Positions 48,484 through 57,622 of a stretch of 64,000 nucleotides of DNA are shown piece by piece. The notes below the pieces were generated by a model, which was given only the letters and a program-made list of their open reading frames with translations, did not search any database and was not told the origin of the DNA. The position numbers were made by a program, and so were the translations under genes. The stretch is from contig JANQAD010000001.1 of assembly GCA_024707205.1 (NCBI GenBank), positions 620,001-684,000 of the forward strand, in the 5' to 3' direction. The stretch comes from Demequina sp. (lineage in GTDB: Bacteria > Actinomycetota > Actinomycetes > Actinomycetales > Demequinaceae). Numbering within the stretch: position 1 is the stretch's first letter; every line of letters starts with the position of its first letter.

Positions 48484-49689
48484 ATGCCAAGTCAACCGCG
48501 GACCACCGCCGTGTCCTATGAGCCGGTGACGTGGCGACTGCCGGAGCGTCTCGAAGGTCGCGTTGACATCGTGACGGTCACTCGCCTGGAACGTACGCCC
48601 TACCAAGCTGCGGTCCCCGCGCAGATCTCGGACCTGGAGCCACTGGAGCTGCTCGACGTCCGTACCGTGCGTGAAGCGACCACTGCTGAGGGTGCGATCG
48701 CTGCGTTCAACGCCGAGGTGGCACGCTTGCCCGTCCCCATGCCTGCGGTACTGCTCAGGACCGAGTCGGCGTCCAGCTCGCAGATCGAGCACCTGACCTC
48801 CAATGCCCGCAACCTTGCCGTCGCCACCTTGGGGCTCAAGGCCAGCCAGAACGCGTCGCTCGTCGCCCGCAACGTCACCGCGATGCGTGAATCCCTAGCC
48901 GTAGAGGGTCCCGTCACCCCCAATTCGATCCTCGCCATCCACAACGCTCTGCTATCCGAGTCAGACCCGGAGATTGCCGGCGTGTGGCGCGACGGCCCCG
49001 TGTGGATCGGCCGGCCCGACATCAGTCCCCATGGCGCCGACTTCATCCCACCCACGTACCAGCGTGTGCCCGGCTGTATCGAAGACCTGGTGCGGTTCAG
49101 CTCGAAGCCCCACGAATCGCCCCTGGTGGCCGCAGTCGTGGCGCACGCACAGTTCGAGACCATCCACCCGTTCTCAGACGGCAACGGTCGCACCGGGCGC
49201 GCTCTCGTCCACGTGATGCTTCGCGAAGCGCGCCTCACCCCAGACACCACGGTGCCGATTTCCGCGGGGCTCTTGGGCGACACCGATTCGTACTTCGCTG
49301 CGCTCGGCGCCTACCGCGACGGCGACGTGAACCAGCTGGTGTCCGTGTTCGCGGCAGCCACTGAGAGAGCGGTCGTCAACGGGCGCACCCTCGCCTCCGA
49401 TACCGTCACGCTGCGTGACGAGTGGTTGGGCACCATCAAGGCCCGCTCCGACTCGATCGCGTGGCGTCTTGCAGACCACCTCTTCGCACAGCCCGTCGTG
49501 TCCTCTGACTACGTGGAGACCGCGCTCGGAGTGTCCCGACAAGGCGCCTACAACGCCATTGAAGTGCTCCAGCGCGCAGGCGTGCTGCACCAGTACAGCG
49601 CGGACAAGCGCAACCGGTTGTGGCAGGCCGACGGTGTGTTGAAGATCATGGACTCGTTTGCGGAACGAGCCACGCGACGCCGACTTTAG
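48484..49689 (+). CDS. Fic family protein (AMPylase-like) with N-terminal inhibitory helix
   Basis: The 401-residue protein has the complete Fic motif HPFSDGNGRTGR near residue 225, preceded by a helix SSSQIEHL near residue 100 that matches the class II inhibitory motif (S/T)xxxE, here followed by His where Gly or Asn is usual. The C-terminal 100 residues form a winged-helix domain (ALGVSRQGAYNAIEVLQRAG). A GGGAGG site precedes the ATG. Fic proteins transfer AMP to target side chains. No separate antitoxin gene is next to it, consistent with an intramolecular inhibitor. Confidence 0.92.
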   Translation: MPSQPRTTAVSYEPVTWRLPERLEGRVDIVTVTRLERTPYQAAVPAQISDLEPLELLDVRTVREATTAEGAIAAFNAEVARLPVPMPAVLLRTESASSSQIEHLTSNARNLAVATLGLKASQNASLVARNVTAMRESLAVEGPVTPNSILAIHNALLSESDPEIAGVWRDGPVWIGRPDISPHGADFIPPTYQRVPGCIEDLVRFSSKPHESPLVAAVVAHAQFETIHPFSDGNGRTGRALVHVMLREARLTPDTTVPISAGLLGDTDSYFAALGAYRDGDVNQLVSVFAAATERAVVNGRTLASDTVTLRDEWLGTIKARSDSIAWRLADHLFAQPVVSSDYVETALGVSRQGAYNAIEVLQRAGVLHQYSADKRNRLWQADGVLKIMDSFAERATRRRL

Positions 49690-49743
49690 CTCCGGTTCGG
49701 CAGCCATCCGGGCGGCCGCGCTGCTTGGCCGACGCGATCAGAG

Positions 49744-49816
49744 AGCTGGCAGCGGGACTTGAACCCGCAACCGCCCGATTACAAGTCGGGTGCGCTACCA
49801 ATTGCGCCATGCCAGC
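49744..49816 (-). tRNA. tRNA-Thr (anticodon TGT)
   Basis: On the minus strand the acceptor GCTGGCA pairs with TGCCAGC. The anticodon stem CCCGA/TCGGG encloses CTTGTAA, giving TGT (codon ACA). The T-loop GGTTCAAGTCC is normal. CCA is not encoded. Confidence 0.95.
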
Positions 49817-49861
49817 GTTGCGGCATCAAGGATACCGGCGGCAGCGTCGGGCCTGTTCCCG

Positions 49862-50626
49862 CTAGTTGGCGAAGAGCTGCGTGAGGTACTGCTCGAGCAC
49901 GCCTTCTTGCATGTAGGGAACCTGAGTTTGCTCCACGATGACGCGATCCATCATGAACGTGGGCGTGCCGCTTACGCCGTCGATGGACGCCTGCTGCGTT
50001 GCGGCGAGCACCCAGTCGTTGAACTTGCCGTCCTTGAACGTGTCCGCAACTTCCTGCGGGACGCCAACGCCGACGGCGATGTCCGCGATCTGCTCATCCG
50101 TGAGCCCGGGCGTGTTCTCGTCCGGCTGGTCGGCGAACATGGCCTCGAAGAACGCGGAGAAGTGCTCGGGGGACTGGTCGGCGACGACAGCCGCCGCATT
50201 CGCCGAGCGCGTGGAGAAGTTCGTGCCTGCGGAGTAGCGGTCAAGGAACGCGAGCGGGTGGTAGTAGACGGTGAGGTCGCCGGAAGCGCTGAACGAGTCG
50301 AGAACCGGGCCGTTGATCTCCTCGAAGTGGCCGCAGTACGGGCACATGAAGTCGAGGTAGACGTCCGCGCGGTGCGTGCCCTCGGCGGAGCCGACGAGGA
50401 TGCCGCCGGTCTCGTCCGCGCCCGCCGGCGTGACGACGTCGCCGATGCCAGGGGCCTTCGAGGAATCGACGATGAAGTAGATGACGCCCGCGAGAGCGGC
50501 GATGACCACGAGAGCCACCGCGACGATGGTCACGGTGGTCCGACGCTCTTTCGCCTTGAGCTCGGCCTGCGCCTTGGCCTTGGCTTCCGCTCGCGCCCTC
50601 GCAGCGTCGTCCTTCTTGCTTGCCAT
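49862..50626 (-). CDS. DsbA-like membrane-anchored thiol-disulfide oxidoreductase
   Basis: The 254 residues comprise a charged N-terminal helix (KAKAQAELKAKERRTT), a membrane anchor (VTIVAVALVVIAALAGVIYFIV) and an extracytoplasmic thioredoxin/DsbA domain with the active site FMCPYCGHFEEING and a cis-Pro loop (GVSGTPTFMM). It should form or isomerise disulfides in exported proteins. It is a paralogue of the next gene upstream and lies with a MauE-type gene in one operon. Confidence 0.9.
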   Translation of the reverse strand: MASKKDDAARARAEAKAKAQAELKAKERRTTVTIVAVALVVIAALAGVIYFIVDSSKAPGIGDVVTPAGADETGGILVGSAEGTHRADVYLDFMCPYCGHFEEINGPVLDSFSASGDLTVYYHPLAFLDRYSAGTNFSTRSANAAAVVADQSPEHFSAFFEAMFADQPDENTPGLTDEQIADIAVGVGVPQEVADTFKDGKFNDWVLAATQQASIDGVSGTPTFMMDRVIVEQTQVPYMQEGVLEQYLTQLFAN

Positions 50627-50643
50627 TCCGTACCCCCTAAGTG

Positions 50644-50687
50644 GGTGATGCCTCTCGCCACCCTAACGGGCGGCGAGAGGCATCACC
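50644..50687. terminator. Perfect 16-bp hairpin between the two DsbA-like genes
   Basis: GGTGATGCCTCTCGCC pairs with GGCGAGAGGCATCACC around 12 nt. It lies 17 bp after the upstream dsbA-like stop on the minus strand. No T-run follows, so it may reduce rather than stop read-through. Confidence 0.6.
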
Positions 50688-50704
50688 TGGGACTAAGGAC
50701 GGGG

Positions 50705-51493
50705 CTAGCCCGCGGCCAGCTGCTCGAGGTAGGCCTTGAGGGTTCCCGGCGTGAAGTAGTTGACCTGGTTGGGGTCGAGGATCTCGCGGTTGACCATGAC
50801 GGTTGGGGTTCCGCTCATGCCGTCCTGCGAGGCCTGATCCGTCGCCGCGGTCACCCACTTCTCGAACTCGCCGTTCTTGAGCTCGCTCGCGATGTCCGCA
50901 GGCACGCCGACGCCAATGGCGATGGCGGCAATCTCATCGTCAGAGAGGCCCGTGGTGTTCTCCTGCGGCTGGTTGTTGTACAGCGCGCCGACGAAGTCGA
51001 GGAAGTGAGCCGGGTCCTGATCGGCCACGACAGCTACGGCGCTTGCCGCACGTGTCGAGTACTTGGTGCCCGAGGACGCCCTGTCGAGGATCGAGATGGG
51101 GTGGTAGTACAGCGCGATGGTGCCGTCCTCGCGGAGGGTGTTGAGGTCCGCGCCGTTGATCTGCTCGAACTGGTTGCAGACGGGGCACATGAGGTCGATG
51201 TACAGGTCAACCCGCGTGACGTCCGTTGGCACGTCGACTCCCGCAACGCCGCCGGTGCCAACCGGAATGCCACCGGTCTCGTCGGCCACCGCTGGCGCAT
51301 GAGCGTCGGACAGCGCGGGGACCTTCGACGAGTTCACGATGAAGTACACGATGCCGGCGAAGGCCGCGATCACCACGAGCGAGACGGCGATGATGATCAC
51401 CGTGGTCCTGCGCTCCTTGGCCTTGACGGCCTGCTGAGCCTTGGCCTTGGCGGCCGCCCGTGCGTCGGTTGGGTCCTGCTTCTTGTTTGCCAT
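50705..51493 (-). CDS. DsbA-like membrane-anchored thiol-disulfide oxidoreductase, paralogue
   Basis: The 262-residue protein has the same plan as its neighbour: a charged start, anchor VVIIIAVSLVVIAAFAGIVYFIV, active site LMCPVCNQFEQING and cis-Pro MSGTPTVMV. The CPVC dipeptide differs from CPYC of the other copy, which suggests a different redox potential. It follows the MauE-type gene by 26 bp. Confidence 0.9.
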   Translation of the reverse strand: MANKKQDPTDARAAAKAKAQQAVKAKERRTTVIIIAVSLVVIAAFAGIVYFIVNSSKVPALSDAHAPAVADETGGIPVGTGGVAGVDVPTDVTRVDLYIDLMCPVCNQFEQINGADLNTLREDGTIALYYHPISILDRASSGTKYSTRAASAVAVVADQDPAHFLDFVGALYNNQPQENTTGLSDDEIAAIAIGVGVPADIASELKNGEFEKWVTAATDQASQDGMSGTPTVMVNREILDPNQVNYFTPGTLKAYLEQLAAG

Positions 51494-51519
51494 TCATCCC
51501 TCCAAGAATGAGTGCGAGT

Positions 51520-51996
51520 CTAGTTGCCGGCCCGCATCCAGCCGTCAAGGCTGAACTTGCTGCGGGGGAAGATCAGCAGCCACACGCCGAGGATCACAAA
51601 GCCGATCCGCTCGAGCATGTGCAGCGGGTAGTTGGTGGTGCCCTCCGCGACGTCTCCGCCGCCGCCAAAGCAGCCGCAGTCAATGGAGTAGCCCCTGATC
51701 CACGCCCACGCCACCCCGAACATGAACGCGGCCATCATCGCAAGCCACACCACGGATGCGATCCGCGTGAAGAGCCCCAGCAGCAGGAACACGGCGAGCG
51801 CGAGTTCAAGGAATGGCAGCATGGTGCCGACGAACGGCACCACGGCCTCAGGGAGCAGGCGGTACGCCCGCACGGCGATGATCGACTGCGGGATGTCCTG
51901 CATCTTGGGGATCGCGGCCGCGATAAGGATCCCGGCCATCCCCAGACGCACCAGGGTGGAGATCCACTCGAGGATCTCTGACTTCTTCACGGCCAT
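51520..51996 (-). CDS. MauE/DoxX-type membrane protein
   Basis: The ATG at 51996 (GGGAG site) gives 158 residues with four membrane helices (STLVRLGMAGILIAAAIPK, MLPFLELALAVFLLLGLF, IASVVWLAMMAAFMFGVAW, ERIGFVILGVWLLIF) and an extracytoplasmic CGCFGGGG loop. MauE-type proteins supply or recycle disulfides for partner thioredoxin-fold proteins. It heads the operon with two DsbA-like genes, so it is the probable membrane redox partner. Confidence 0.88.
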   Translation of the reverse strand: MAVKKSEILEWISTLVRLGMAGILIAAAIPKMQDIPQSIIAVRAYRLLPEAVVPFVGTMLPFLELALAVFLLLGLFTRIASVVWLAMMAAFMFGVAWAWIRGYSIDCGCFGGGGDVAEGTTNYPLHMLERIGFVILGVWLLIFPRSKFSLDGWMRAGN

Positions 51997-52079
51997 GTGA
52001 ACTCCCTGGTTGGTGACGCGGCTGTTTCCATGCGCGGCGCGTTGACGGCTCAACGAATCCTACCGGGGCGCGGTTCCCG

Positions 52080-53579
52080 TCAGTTTGGGCCGTTCTGCCT
52101 AATCGGCCACCACACCTGATCGATGCCGGCGAAGGAGATGCCGAACATGGCGATCGCGATGACCACTCCTGCGGCCGCCCATGCGATGCTCCAGAACCGG
52201 TCCGGCGCCACCCCGGCGGCCACGAGGTGCGCGCCCGTGCGCGCCTCCCGGCCGCGCGGGCCCCAGCCCAGCAGCAATACCGCCGCGGCTGCGGGCAGCG
52301 CGAGCGACACGCCCACACTGAGCGCGTCGCTCTCCAGTCCGCGCGTTAGGGAGTGGCCCGCATAGAAGAGGCCAAAGGCCGCGAGCGCCGCAAGCGCCGC
52401 CGACGGCAGCGTCAGCACCAGCGCCCTGCCCAGGTGCCATGGGCTCGCGAACGCCTGTGCCACGATGCCTCCCTGCTCCACCCCGCGCCGCTGGCGCGAG
52501 CGCCACACTGCCCGCGCGGCGGACTCAACGCCGCGCGCCACGACCGCCGCCGCGAGCATCAGCGCGGCCGCAATCAAGGGCGCCACGGTCGCGAGCGCCA
52601 CGAGCGCCACGCCCCACGCGAGCAGCACCGCGCGGCGCTTGGGGATCACGCGCTCCGGCAGTTCGTCGCCCTCCGGCAGCTCATCGTCCGCCGACAGTTC
52701 ATCGTCATCGGCCCAGTCCTCGAACGCCTCCGTCTGGTCGGCCGCGTCATCCCACGCGGCGGCGACGAGAGTCGGCTCAACCTCCGTCGCGTCGAGCACC
52801 GAAGTCTGGTCCGCCTCGGCGAGCATCCTCGCCAGCTCCTCCGGCCGCGGACGGAACTGCGGTGCCGCGGTGAGGGCGCGCGCCAAGGCGAGCGGAACGT
52901 CGGGCCGCACATCGCCGGCCAGGGTCGCGCTCAGCGCCCCCATGCCCGTGCCGAAGGGCGCGTGCCCGGTTGCGGCGAACGCGAGCGTCGCCGCGAGCCC
53001 CCAGTCGTCCGACGCTGCGGTTGGCTCTCCCCCATCGATCACCTCTGGCGCAACATAGCCCGCGGTGCCGCTCACGAGGCCCGTGCGCGTGAGGCGGTCG
53101 TCCTCGAACTGGTGCGAGATGCCGAAGTCGATCAGCACCGGGCCGGTGCGACCAAGCAGCACATTTGCAGGGGTGACGTCGCGGTGAACCACTCCCGCGG
53201 CGTGGACCGCAGCGAGCGCGCCGGCGAGAGCGGACGCCAGCTCCGCGACCTGGCCCGAGGGGAGCGGGCCGCGAGCGCGGACGTGCTGCGAAAGGCTCGG
53301 ACCGTCGATGAACTCGAAGACCACGAAGGCGTCCTCGTCGTCGAGCTCCGCGTCCAGCACCCGCGGAACCGCGGCATGGCGCAGGGCCTGCAGCGCCGCG
53401 ACCTCGCGAGCCAAGCGAACCCTGGCCCCAGCGTCGGACGTGTCCACGAGCTTGAGCGCGGCCTCGCCGCCCCCCTCATCCGTGACCAGGTATACGGCGC
53501 CGGAGCCGCCTCTTCCCAAGAGCCGGACGATGCGATACCCGCCTACCTGGTCGTCAGGCCGTCGCTCGGTCTTCGCCAC
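52080..53579 (-). CDS. Serine/threonine protein kinase with C-terminal membrane helices
   Basis: From the GTG at 53579 this is 499 residues. The kinase domain (about residues 10-250) has GRGGSGAVYLV, the VAIK-type Lys in AALKLVD, HRDVTPANVLLG, DFGIS and APEV. An acidic linker (about 290-325) is followed by several hydrophobic segments (VLLAWGVALVALATVAPLIAA and others) instead of PASTA repeats. Substrates are unknown. It is divergent from the MsmX-type gene. The open frame continues upstream, but only as the antisense of that gene. Confidence 0.88.
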   Translation of the reverse strand: MAKTERRPDDQVGGYRIVRLLGRGGSGAVYLVTDEGGGEAALKLVDTSDAGARVRLAREVAALQALRHAAVPRVLDAELDDEDAFVVFEFIDGPSLSQHVRARGPLPSGQVAELASALAGALAAVHAAGVVHRDVTPANVLLGRTGPVLIDFGISHQFEDDRLTRTGLVSGTAGYVAPEVIDGGEPTAASDDWGLAATLAFAATGHAPFGTGMGALSATLAGDVRPDVPLALARALTAAPQFRPRPEELARMLAEADQTSVLDATEVEPTLVAAAWDDAADQTEAFEDWADDDELSADDELPEGDELPERVIPKRRAVLLAWGVALVALATVAPLIAAALMLAAAVVARGVESAARAVWRSRQRRGVEQGGIVAQAFASPWHLGRALVLTLPSAALAALAAFGLFYAGHSLTRGLESDALSVGVSLALPAAAAVLLLGWGPRGREARTGAHLVAAGVAPDRFWSIAWAAAGVVIAIAMFGISFAGIDQVWWPIRQNGPN

Positions 53580-53744
53580 GAAAGCCCACGCTACCCGCGG
53601 TGCCCAAGCCTCCCCGGGATATGGCAAGATGGCCGTGTTCGTCGCAGCAGCGTCGGGCAGTGTCAATGTGGACACCAGAGACACCACAACGGCACTCTTC
53701 ACCACGGATCGTCTGGCACGTACCTGCCAGTGAAGGGACCAGAA

Positions 53745-54905
53745 ATGGCAACCGTTACCTTTGACAAGGCAACGCGTATTTACCCGGGCACCGAGCGCCC
53801 GGCGGTCGACTCTCTCGACCTCGACATCGCCGACGGCGAGTTCCTCGTCCTCGTCGGCCCCTCCGGATGTGGCAAGTCCACCTCGCTCCGCATGCTTGCG
53901 GGACTCGAGGACGTGGACCAGGGCTCCATCTGGGTTGGCGACCGCGACGTCACCAACGTGCAGCCCAAGGACCGCGACATCGCGATGGTGTTCCAGTCCT
54001 ACGCGCTGTACCCGCACATGACCGTTGCGGACAACATGGGCTTCGCGCTCAAGATCGCCAAGGTCGAGAAGGCGGAGATCCGCCAGCGCGTCGAGGCCGC
54101 AGCCAAGATCCTCGACCTCACCGAGTACCTGGACCGCAAGCCCAAGGCCCTCTCCGGTGGCCAGCGCCAGCGCGTCGCCATGGGCCGCGCCATCGTGCGT
54201 CAGCCCCAGGTGTTCCTCATGGACGAGCCGCTGTCCAACCTCGACGCCAAGCTCCGCGTGCAGACGCGCACGCAGATTGCCGCGCTCCAGCGCCGCCTCG
54301 GCACCACCACCGTCTACGTGACCCACGACCAGGTCGAGGCCCTCACGATGGGTGACCGCATCGCGGTCCTCAAGGACGGCGTGCTGCAGCAGGTGGGCAC
54401 CCCGCGCGACATGTACGACGCCCCGGCCAACGTGTTCGTCGCCGGCTTCATCGGCTCCCCCGCCATGAACCTGGGCACCTACCAGGTGTTCGACGGCTTC
54501 GCCCAGGTGGGCCGCGGCCGCGTTGCGCTGGCCCGCGAGGCCGTTGCCGCGCTCAAGGCGGAGGACAAGAACGCCGTGGTGCTCGGGTTCCGCCCCGAGT
54601 CGCTCGACCGCTCCACCCCCAACGCCGAGGGCGCCATCCCGATCGAGGTCGACATCGTCGAGGAGCTCGGCTCCGACGCCTACGTGTACGGCTCGGTGCC
54701 GAACGAGTTCGGCGAGTCCAAGGAGATTCACTTCTCCGCGGGCGAGTCGCAGATGGTGGTCCGCATCGACCCCCGCGATGTCCCCAAGAAGGGCGACACC
54801 ATCTGGGTCACGATTCGCGAGGGCGAGCAGCACACCTTCTCGTCCGCCACGGGCAAGCGTCTCACCAAGGACGCCGTCGTCACTGCGGCGTCGACGCACG
54901 TGTAA
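53745..54905 (+). CDS. MsmX/UgpC/MalK-type ABC transporter ATPase
   Basis: The 386-residue protein (AAGGGA site before the ATG) has [41 protein letters not shown] and THDQ, plus the C-terminal MalK regulatory/OB domain. No permease or binding protein is adjacent. This fits MsiK/MsmX, a shared ATPase serving several sugar transporters encoded elsewhere. A strong terminator follows. Confidence 0.92.
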   Translation: MATVTFDKATRIYPGTERPAVDSLDLDIADGEFLVLVGPSGCGKSTSLRMLAGLEDVDQGSIWVGDRDVTNVQPKDRDIAMVFQSYALYPHMTVADNMGFALKIAKVEKAEIRQRVEAAAKILDLTEYLDRKPKALSGGQRQRVAMGRAIVRQPQVFLMDEPLSNLDAKLRVQTRTQIAALQRRLGTTTVYVTHDQVEALTMGDRIAVLKDGVLQQVGTPRDMYDAPANVFVAGFIGSPAMNLGTYQVFDGFAQVGRGRVALAREAVAALKAEDKNAVVLGFRPESLDRSTPNAEGAIPIEVDIVEELGSDAYVYGSVPNEFGESKEIHFSAGESQMVVRIDPRDVPKKGDTIWVTIREGEQHTFSSATGKRLTKDAVVTAASTHV

Positions 54906-54923
54906 GTCTGATTGATTCACGCC

Positions 54924-54955
54924 TGAGGGCGGTCCGGCTGCGGCCGGGCCGCCCT
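54924..54955 (+). terminator. Terminator of the MsmX-type gene
   Basis: GAGGGCGG-T-CCGGC and GCCGG-G-CCGCCCTC form a long stem around TGCG, followed by TTGCTTTG. It lies 19 bp after the stop. Confidence 0.85.
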
Positions 54956-55031
54956 CTTGCTTTGCCTGGGCCGTGCCAGGTGGTGCTCGGGCGCCCAACC
55001 GGCCCCAGCGTCGGCCCGCTGCCCAGCTCCC

Positions 55032-55085
55032 GAATGGGCTCCTAGGGTCACCAAAACGGGATTTCGCGACACTCAGAGCCCATTC
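55032..55085. repeat. 54-bp palindromic intergenic element, copy 3
   Basis: The right arm (GCGACACTCAGAGCCCATTC) is nearly the same as in copy 1; the left arm has decayed (GAATGGGCTCCTAGGGTCAC). Total length is again 54 bp, and CCC precedes the left end as in the other copies. Confidence 0.8.
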
Positions 55086-55222
55086 CAGGCCGGCGCCAGG
55101 CCAGTGGTGGGCCGCCACGCCCGCGCGCCGGCGCGCCCAGCCCGGCCCCGGCGTCGGCTCGCGGAGGCATGCCCGACGCTGCGGCCACCTTGCCCCGTCC
55201 CGCGCCGGATACGCTTGGCACC

Positions 55223-56599
55223 ATGGCGCTCAGCATCAAGGGCAAGGCCAGCGTTGGCCTGATCGGACTGCCGTGGGAGATCCCGCTCGAGCATTGGCCG
55301 TCCGAGCACATCGCGGCGCTGCCGCGCGGCGTCTCGCGGCACGTGGTCCGCTTCGTGAAGCTCGAGGGCAAGGTGGTCGCCATCAAGGAGACGAACCCCG
55401 AGATCGCGCGGCGCGAGTTCAAGCTCCTGCGCCGCCTGCAGACGGCGGGCGCGCCGTGCGTGAAGCCGCTCGCCGTGGTGACCGGACGCGACAGCGTGGA
55501 CGGCAAGCCGCTTGAGGCGGCGCTCGTCACCGAGCACCTGCAGTTCTCGCTGCCGTATCGCGCGCTGTTCAAGCAGTCGCTGCGCGCGGAGACCGTTGAC
55601 CGCTTCCTCGACGCGCTCGCCGTGCTGCTTGTGCGGCTGCACCTGCTCGGCTTCTATTGGGGCGATGTGTCGCTCTCCAACGCGCTCTTCCGCCGCGATG
55701 CGGAGCAGTTCACCGCCTATCTCGTTGACGCCGAGACCGGCGACCTGCACGAGAAGCTCACGGACGGCCAGCGCGACTACGACCTCGAGCTGGCGCGCAC
55801 CAACATCATCGGCGAGATGTTCGACCTCGAGGCACAGGGCAGCCTCCACGAGTCCGTCGATCCCATCGCGGTCGCCGACCGGCTCGAGGAGCGCTACCGC
55901 GAGCTGTGGCGCGCCCTCACCAAGTCCGCGACGCTCACCTCCAACATCCCGCTCGAGATCGCCAACCGGGTCAAGCAGCTCAACGAGATGGGCTACGACG
56001 TCGCCGAGCTCGACATGCGCGAGACCGACGACGGTAACGCCCTCACGATCCGCCCCAAGGTCGTTGACGCTGGCCACCATTCGCGCCGACTCATGCGCCT
56101 CACGGGCCTCGATGTACAGGAGAACCAGGCACGACGCCTGCTCAACGACCTCGACGAGCACCGCGCCTACGTGAACCCGAACGACGAAGTCGGATACGCC
56201 GCACACCAGTGGCTGCTGAACATCTTCGAGCCCACGGTGCGCGCCGTGCCGCGCGAGTACCGCCAGAAGCTGGAGCCCGCGCAGGTGTTCCACGAGATCC
56301 TCGACCACCGCTGGTACCTGGCGCAGGAGGTGGGCCACGACGTGCCGATGTCGGTCGCCGCGGCGAGCTACGTCAAGAACATCCTGCCCAACCGCCCCGA
56401 CGAGCAGGCGATCCTCGGGACCTCGCTCGCGGAGATGACGGCCGAGCTTCCCGCGCTCACCGCGGAGGTCGAGGCACGCGCCGCCGCCGCCGAAGAGGAG
56501 AACGAGGACAACATGGGCGGCTGGGGTGGCATCGAGGAGCCCCCTGCCCCGGAGGTTGTCCGACGCTCCACTCGCGTGCCGCTCGACGGCGACAATTAG
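55223..56599 (+). CDS. DUF4032 protein with kinase-like N-terminal domain
   Basis: The 458-residue protein matches the actinobacterial DUF4032 family. The first 220 residues have a lipopolysaccharide-kinase-like plan: VVAIKETN (Lys), LHLLGFYWGDVSLSNALF in place of the catalytic HxD-N loop, and YLVDAETGDL in place of DFG. The remainder (about 230-400) is the DUF4032 domain proper; the C-terminus is acidic. It might be a kinase or pseudokinase. The start at 55223 is the first ATG beyond the repeat-rich intergenic DNA. It ends in a 4-nt convergent overlap with rlmB. Confidence 0.85.
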   Translation: MALSIKGKASVGLIGLPWEIPLEHWPSEHIAALPRGVSRHVVRFVKLEGKVVAIKETNPEIARREFKLLRRLQTAGAPCVKPLAVVTGRDSVDGKPLEAALVTEHLQFSLPYRALFKQSLRAETVDRFLDALAVLLVRLHLLGFYWGDVSLSNALFRRDAEQFTAYLVDAETGDLHEKLTDGQRDYDLELARTNIIGEMFDLEAQGSLHESVDPIAVADRLEERYRELWRALTKSATLTSNIPLEIANRVKQLNEMGYDVAELDMRETDDGNALTIRPKVVDAGHHSRRLMRLTGLDVQENQARRLLNDLDEHRAYVNPNDEVGYAAHQWLLNIFEPTVRAVPREYRQKLEPAQVFHEILDHRWYLAQEVGHDVPMSVAAASYVKNILPNRPDEQAILGTSLAEMTAELPALTAEVEARAAAAEEENEDNMGGWGGIEEPPAPEVVRRSTRVPLDGDN

Positions 56600-57567
56600 G
56601 AGCGGGTTGCGTTCGCAGCCGCGCGGCTGGCCTCGTACAGCGCGATCGACGCGGCGACGGACGCGTTGAGGCTCTCCGTAGTCGCGGCGATCGGGATGGA
56701 CGCGACCTCGTCGCACGCCTCGCGGACCAGGCGCGATAGCCCCTCGCCTTCGGCGCCGACCACGATCACGAGCGGCCCGTCAAGCAGCGTGGACTCGGGA
56801 AGCGACACGTCGCCGCCAGCGTCGAGGCCCAGCACGAACAGCCCGGCCCTCTTGTAGTCCTCGAGCGTCCTGGTGAGGTTGGTGGCGCGCGCCACGGGGA
56901 TGCGCGCGGCGGCCCCGGCCGAGACCTTCCAGGCCGCGACGGTCACGCCCGCGGCCCTGCGCTCGGGCACCACGATGCCGCTGGCCCCGAACGCGGCGGC
57001 GGACCGCATGATCGCGCCGAGGTTGCGCGGGTCCTGAATGTGGTCACACACCAGGATGCGCACGGGGCTCGGCGCCTCGAGCAGGTCCTCGGGGTCCTTG
57101 TACTGGTACGGCGGCACCTCGAGCGCGATGCCCTGGTGGGTCTGCCCGTCGGCAAGCTGATCGAGCCGCGCCTTGGTCGCGTCGCGAACCTCAACACCCT
57201 GCTCCACTGCCAGGGATACGAGGGACGTCACCCTGTCGTCGGCGTCGATGCGGTTGTAGACGTGCAGCACGTTGGCGGGGAGCTGAGTACGCAGCGCCTC
57301 GAGCACGCTGTTGCGACCCACGATGAGCTCGTGGTTGCCGGAGCTCCGCTCGCGCGGCCCCCGCTTAGGTGAGGCAGGCGCCTTGGCCGCGGCAGCGTCG
57401 GACCGCTGCTTGGCCTTATAGGCCTTGTGATTGGGGCGGTCCTCCGCCTTTGGCGTTGGGCCCTTGCCCTCGAGGGCCCTGCGGCCGTGGCCGCCAGTGC
57501 CGACGGTCGCGCCCTTTTTCGAGCCCGCGTTGCGTGTTGCGCCGCGGCGCTTCGAGTTTCCAGCCAT
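56596..57567 (-). CDS. rlmB: 23S rRNA (guanosine-2'-O-)-methyltransferase RlmB-like (SpoU/TrmH)
   Basis: The 323 residues consist of a basic, disordered N-terminus (about 75 residues), a substrate-binding domain beginning HELIVGRNSVLEAL, and the SPOUT methylase domain with the deep-knot motifs CDHIQDPRNLGAIMRSA, VVGAEGEGLSRLV and SLNASVAASIALYE. It methylates a guanosine ribose in 23S rRNA. The gene follows cysS, as is usual in actinomycetes. Confidence 0.92.
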   Translation of the reverse strand: MAGNSKRRGATRNAGSKKGATVGTGGHGRRALEGKGPTPKAEDRPNHKAYKAKQRSDAAAAKAPASPKRGPRERSSGNHELIVGRNSVLEALRTQLPANVLHVYNRIDADDRVTSLVSLAVEQGVEVRDATKARLDQLADGQTHQGIALEVPPYQYKDPEDLLEAPSPVRILVCDHIQDPRNLGAIMRSAAAFGASGIVVPERRAAGVTVAAWKVSAGAAARIPVARATNLTRTLEDYKRAGLFVLGLDAGGDVSLPESTLLDGPLVIVVGAEGEGLSRLVREACDEVASIPIAATTESLNASVAASIALYEASRAAANATRS

Positions 57568-57622
57568 GCGTCAAGGGTACCGGCGCAGCCCGACGCTGTT
57601 GCCGGGTGGGCGGCAACCCCAC

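Larger units (their letters stand above)
54906..55222. other. Intergenic region with terminator, palindrome and two octamers
   Basis: This 317-bp stretch contains a terminator, CCGACGCT copies at 55007-55014 (reverse) and 55173-55180 (forward), and the third 54-bp palindrome between them. No gene is seen. Confidence 0.7.

Noticed and set aside
52353-53744. Upstream extension of the MsmX-type frame by more than 400 codons
   Set aside because: It is the antisense of the Ser/Thr kinase gene; the ATG at 53745 has a good ribosome-binding site and begins the known family sequence.
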